From Saussurea involucrata (lineage: Eukaryota > Streptophyta > Magnoliopsida > Asterales > Asteraceae), in NCBI GenBank assembly GCA_033807775.1, contig CM066317.1, positions 36,893,870 to 36,957,869 on the forward strand: DNA of 64,000 bases, in the 5' to 3' direction. Made by a program: the position numbers and the translations under genes. Shown here one piece after another: positions 59,940 through 64,000 of the stretch. Every line of letters starts with the position of its first letter. Within the stretch, counting starts at the first letter, position 1. The notes below the pieces were generated by a model. That model did not search any database. It saw only the letters and a program-made list of their open reading frames with translations, and had not been told where the DNA came from.

Positions 59940-61110
59940 TCTAAATTTGTTGACTTAAAAAAGAGAACCAAAAGTGAAAAAATCTTAGTAAACAAATTCA
60001 GAGACGCGAGTGCTCTTTACAAATTTATGTTTGACAATTGTGAAAAAAGAAAAAGAAAAAGAAGATGTTAGATCTGAGAAATCTTCTTTAAATAATAAAA
60101 TATCTATTTTGCAAAAGAATTTAAAGGATATAGCAGATGAAAAAGTTAATATTCAATTAAAACTTGAAATGAGTTTGAAAAAGATCAAACAATTAGAGGA
60201 TTTGAATTACAAAAGAGATCAGACTCAAACTGTTAAGATTTCTAAATCTATTTCCTCTGATCTAAATGATGAGAGTAAGATCGAAACTCAGATTCAAACT
60301 CTGAGTCTGACACTGAAGTTATTGAAGCAAACTCTTAGAAAAAATGTTTAATCAAAAAGACCGGACTGTTCATTCAAATCTAGAATTTTAGTCTCAAATC
60401 AAATCAAAATTGTTGTTGATATTAAAGATGAAATAAAGCCAATTATATTTGAAATAGGAGAATCTTCTGAAACCAAATCTGTTTTGTGTTCTGAATGTTC
60501 TTCTAAAATTGAATGTTCAACTGCTAAATCTTCTATTGATTCAAATTTCTTGTTTTCTTCAAAAATTAAAAGAAATAAAGATTAAGTTTGGCTTAGAAAG
60601 AATTCTATGAAGAAGAAAAACAAAATTTTATCAAAACATAGGATTTCTGTAGTGAAGAATGTTGTAAACAATCATGATTGTAATAGATTTTCTCAAAACA
60701 AAAGTCCTTTTGTAGCTAAGACATATTATCTGAATGATGATTTGAATAAAAGTAAAATTTGTGCTTAGTTACATTTGTTGGCATTAACTCAAAAGCACAT
60801 TCACTGTTCTTATTGTGGTCATCATTCTTTCACTTTGAACTCTCAATCTTCAAAGAATCACAGAACGAAGTCTTCAATAAAATCCATAAATCATTATTTA
60901 TCTGGTTTCTATGTGCATAACTTTGTTAAAGTTTCTTCAGTTCAAAAGAGCAAAATTTCAAAGAAAAAAGAAACTTGTTTTGTTAATATGAAGTTTATGT
61001 GGAAATGGTTTGCTAAAGACGGAAACAAAACACATTCTTCAAATAAAAGGCCAAAATTTGAATGGAGAATAAGTCACATCAACATATATAAAGAAACTGC
61101 ATTGTACTAA
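59940..61110 (+). pseudogene. Degenerate copia gag with coiled coil
   Basis: Adjacent frames encode a Lys/Glu-rich coiled coil (60010-60351: KSSLNNKISILQKNLKDI, KLEMSLKKIKQLEDL), Ser/Lys-rich linker, then 60775-61110 with a single zinc-knuckle-like CSYCGHHSF and a tail FMWKWFAKDGNKTHSS ending in a stop just before LTR E. Layout resembles the gag fragment at 3930-4883 and the relic at 48637-50109. Several stops and no pol, so truncated; LTR E begins eight bases after the last frame. Confidence 0.5.
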
Positions 61111-61339
61111 TAATTCATGTAACACCCGTAATTTTCGGATAAGTACAATTTCGAGTCAGTGTAGAAATCATCTTTTAAGATAAATATGAAAGATAGGATT
61201 TTGGATTAAATCCTATATTTTATGGTATTTGGGGAATTCAAATACGAGTCCAACGGTTCTTTCTAGAGCGAAAACGGAGCTAAAACGAAGAAGTTATGAC
61301 CAAAACAGTGTCCGACCAAAAAGCGGCTGCGCGGGCTGG

Positions 61340-61360
61340 GCCGCGACCTTGGGTCGCGGC
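61340..61360. other. GC-rich hairpin in LTR E
   Basis: GCCGCGACC (61340-61348), TTG, GGTCGCGGC (61352-61360): a 9-bp perfect stem, at the place where LTR D has its GCGACAATGAC hairpin. More GCGC words flank it (61322-61407). Confidence 0.8.
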
Positions 61361-62849
61361 GTGCGCGACATGCCACGCGACTTGAAGTTGCGGGGAAGGC
61401 CGCAGGAATGTGTCTGGAGTATTAAGTCGCGATTTTCATCCCTCATTCTTCATTCCTTCATAACTTTTGCATCCCAACTCCGATTTCAGTGATTCAAGTT
61501 GCTATGGTTTTGTTTTTGAGAACTCTTCAAGGATATAGTAAGAGTTTTGGAGTTTGTTAGAAGATCCAAGAGTTTTTGGTGATGGTCGAGGTAAGCTTCT
61601 CTCTTTCTTCATCTAAGAAGTTATGGTTTTGGTATAAATTGGAATTTTGATGTTTTATGTTGGGGGAAACGATTCTAAGTGTTTGGGGATGATTATTCAT
61701 GGTTGGAACTTGTGGATCTAGGTTTTTGGAAGATTTGGCTTGAAAATACAAGTTTCTTCAAAGGAGCTTAAGTTGGGGAAAAATCTAGATTTAGCCTAAA
61801 TCTAGCAAGGTGAGCTCAAGTTGATTTGTGAAAACGTTGTACATGCCAAAAATGTTCATTTTAAAATGTTTATGTGGTTACATGAAATTATCATCTATTG
61901 AGTTATTTGGTGGGCTTGATTTTTTGAAGTGTTTGTCTTTATAAATTCTAAAAAACACCCACTTTTGGGATTTTTGGGTAATTTGATAGAATGAGTATAA
62001 ATGGAAGTGTTTTGATAAATAATGAATAATTGGAGATTATTTGGTAACATTTCACTTTTAGTGTTTTGTTGGAAACATGCATAATTTATATTGTGGTACG
62101 TTTTGAAGACACAAACACGTGGGATATTGGATTTTGGTCATTCCCGGCCTTGTGAAAATTTTAGAAGTTGTAAATCTTTTGGTTTGAGAAAAGATGTATT
62201 TTGAGTATTTTGATGGATGAATCTTAAGTATTGTTATTTTAAATGATTTATCTTACAATTGTAAATCCTTTGGTATAAATGCTCTTTGATGTGTACTTCG
62301 TAAATGACGTGTCTTAATTTAAGAGTGTGTTGAGTAATTCGTGTCTATGGAGCATATTTCGCATAAACGTGGGTTACATACGTTTTAATGCATCATTTGG
62401 TTTTTATGAGCGGTCATTGGTTTTGGTTGAGCTTATGGCTCGGTTCATGATTTTATTGAGTCTTGAGGACATCTGTCCGGATTTTAAGAATTGAATGTGG
62501 AGCTTTGGTCGTCAGTTGCATTTATTGCATTTGATTTGAAAAGTACAAGTTTTGATTGAATGTGTCGTTCAAGTAGAGTCATGTACTTTTAGTCTGTAAT
62601 GCATTGGATCCATAGGCATATGAGTCGGTCATATTGATATAGTGGAGAGTCTTGGTATTCTCACTTTGGGAAGTATGCCATGTTGGCATTTTGTGTCCCG
62701 GTGTTGTGGAAAGGAACCGTATTTGGGTTGTAGTCCGGAATTTTGGGTTTCTGGTTTGATGTTCTAACACTTGTGCACGAGGGTTGAACATCTTGGGTTA
62801 TCAAGTAAGGAGTTGAGACTCCAATTCTTGAATGCTGGTAATTAGTAGG

Positions 62850-63120
62850 CGTGGAAACCTTGAGGTGTAACTTACTAGAGAATGAACATGCAATAAGACC
62901 GTGTATCCTTGAGGTGTAACTTACCAGAGAATGAACATGCAATAAGATCGTGTATACTTGAGGTGTAGCTGGGCACAACAAGCAATAGGGGATACAGTGG
63001 TGCCACCCGTGACTGGGTGTGGGACTTGAGGTGTAGCTATATTTATAGAAGACAATAAAGTCCGACTCGAATTGGAGCTTACTAAAGATGACAATAGAGT
63101 AACGATTTGAGGTGTAGTTC
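62850..63120 (+). repeat. Minisatellite in LTR E
   Basis: Units of about 55 bp built on 'ccttgaggtgtaacttac' and 'agagaatgaacatgcaata', with two near-identical adjacent copies at 62865-62975 and further degenerate ones. Longer than its D counterpart. Confidence 0.75.
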
Positions 63121-63182
63121 AAAAACATGGTTATGCGGCTTAACTTTGTGTCCCGCCACATACCATGGAATCGGGTCTCCCC

Positions 63183-63235
63183 CGTCACCGAAAGGTGTTG
63201 CTCGGGTATTTATTTTATCCATGTTTTCGGTGACG
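63183..63235. other. CGTCACCGAAA stem-loop in LTR E
   Basis: CGTCACCGAAA (63183-63193) and TTTCGGTGACG (63225-63235); the same arms as at 21628-21682 in LTR D. Confidence 0.8.
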
Positions 63236-63596
63236 TATTTTATATATATGGACTGTTTTCCATATTTTATGGGCTGTGATTTATGCCTCATCAGTGTTTG
63301 GGATGCTTTGAATATAAGAGATTTATTCATGATTTTATAATTTTGGAAATCAAATACTATTTCACTGTTCAAGTGGGTTTGGGTGAGTCGATTTTGAGAA
63401 TCGTTTTATATTAGAGAGCTTTCATCACGGGATTTGTGTGCGTTGAAAAATTAGTGGTTTGCATTCACAGTAAATCCTTTTGAACTCATGATTTAAATTG
63501 CACCTCTCTCGTCTTACGAATTATATAACCATGATAAAAACTCGTGAACTCACTAGGTGTTAGCCTAACCTTTTTATTTGTCGGCATGGGCAACAG

Positions 63597-64000
63597 TGTA
63601 ACACCCCAAAAATTGGAAAAAAATGAATTTTGGACTTGCGAACGTCCGCATGGGCGTAAGGCCGGACGTCCGCGACAGCGCGAAAGTCTGTGGGTCGTCC
63701 GCTGAAGCAACAAAGAAATTTGGGATTTCGTGCAGAGCAAGGTCGGACGTCCGCATGGCTTCCAGCCGGACGTCCGCGATGCATCTGATGAGATATTTTG
63801 TTAGCTTTTAAGCCCTTTCCCTCTCTCTTCCCTCATTTCATTTTCCAAACCCACAACTCAGCTCTCTCTCTCTCTCTCTCTAAACCGATTTCTCTCCCAA
63901 GAAAACCCTAAATCCTTCCTCTTCTTCTTCTCCACTCAAACTAAACCCATTTCCACCATTGTTGAAGATATGGAAGCTTGAAGCTTTTGTGGGTGATTAG
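63597..64000 (+). repeat. LTR F, start of another element, inserted in LTR E
   Basis: Begins TGTAACACCCCAAAAATTGG directly after 'gcaacag' of LTR E. The first 200 bases carry four copies of a GGACGTCCGC-type word (about 63640-63775). A CT microsatellite and leader-like sequence (aaccctaaatcc) follow. The rest is outside the window. Confidence 0.7.
63640..63775. repeat. GGACGTCCGC repeat in LTR F
   Basis: Four copies (one GAACGTCCGC, three CGGACGTCCGC) around 63640, 63664, 63742 and 63767. The core GGACGTCC is self-complementary, so arms can pair within and between copies. Confidence 0.8.

Larger units (their letters stand above)
61118..63596 (+). repeat. LTR E, related to LTR D, truncated by LTR F
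   Basis: Begins TGTAACACCCGTAATTTTCGG, homologous to LTR D over most of its length but clearly diverged. It ends at 'tcggcatgggcaacag', about 270 bases before the expected LTR end judging from D, where F begins. It shows the D layout: hairpin slot (61340-61360), leader with GTAAGC, 'cttgaggtgtaact' array (62850-63120), stem-loop 63183-63235. Whether it is a full element or a solo LTR cannot be seen. Confidence 0.85.

Overview
The window is gene-poor, repeat-dense nuclear DNA of a flowering plant. The evidence is a class I TCP transcription factor, plant-type LTR retrotransposons primed by tRNA-Met or tRNA-Asp, plant SINEs and a CACTA transposon. The style of the elements would fit Asteraceae, but nothing seen proves a family or species. 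I see no tRNA gene, rRNA gene or CRISPR array. The only convincingly intact host gene is the TCP gene at 33116-34246 (+).

Left third (1-30400): a host or element-derived sequence, including relics of a plant 'Transposase_32' protein (29540-30377) and small ORFs at 372-803, is split by a minus-strand retrotransposon, element C (823-29328, target duplication CATAA). C is itself split twice. Composite element A (3152-14792, duplication TTCGT) sits in its internal region, and element D (19729-28600, duplication TACCC) sits inside its right LTR. A is unusual: between its two 383-bp outer LTRs lies a different LTR (B, 10081-10382), preceded directly by a polypurine tract and followed directly by a primer-binding site. 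A, C and D have no recognisable pol; A keeps only a coiled-coil gag fragment.

Middle (30400-36597): an AT-rich degenerate tandem repeat carries a SINE with a MITE-like insertion inside it. The TCP gene follows, with a telo-box just upstream of its ATG, and then AT-rich flank with TA microsatellites.

36286-51237: a minus-strand copia gag relic (primer site and 226-bp LTR at its right end) is cut by a 12.0-kb CACTA element (36598-48636, 15-bp terminal inverted repeats, duplication ATA). The CACTA element carries a dimeric ~335-bp tandem repeat. That repeat was invaded by a Ty3/gypsy derivative, H (37935-44571, duplication CCGAC), which keeps a protease but lacks the gag core and all of RT/RNase H/integrase. 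A SINE (44681-44869) also sits in the repeat. No CACTA transposase was recognised.

Right end (51238-64000): a 22-nt C tract, part of a gypsy-type LTR (G), a young but mutated Ty1/copia element (54523-59586, 324-bp LTRs, duplication CACAT), a copia gag relic, a long LTR (E) related to D, and the start of a further LTR (F) inserted in E.

Nesting gives a relative order: C before A and D; copia gag relic before CACTA, before H and the SINE; E before F. By eye, LTR pairs differ by about 1.5-2.6%, so all these insertions look recent. Most elements are non-autonomous and would need proteins supplied from elsewhere. The main open questions are the origin of the LTR-within-element structure in A, and the differing GC-rich hairpins found at one fixed position in related LTRs.
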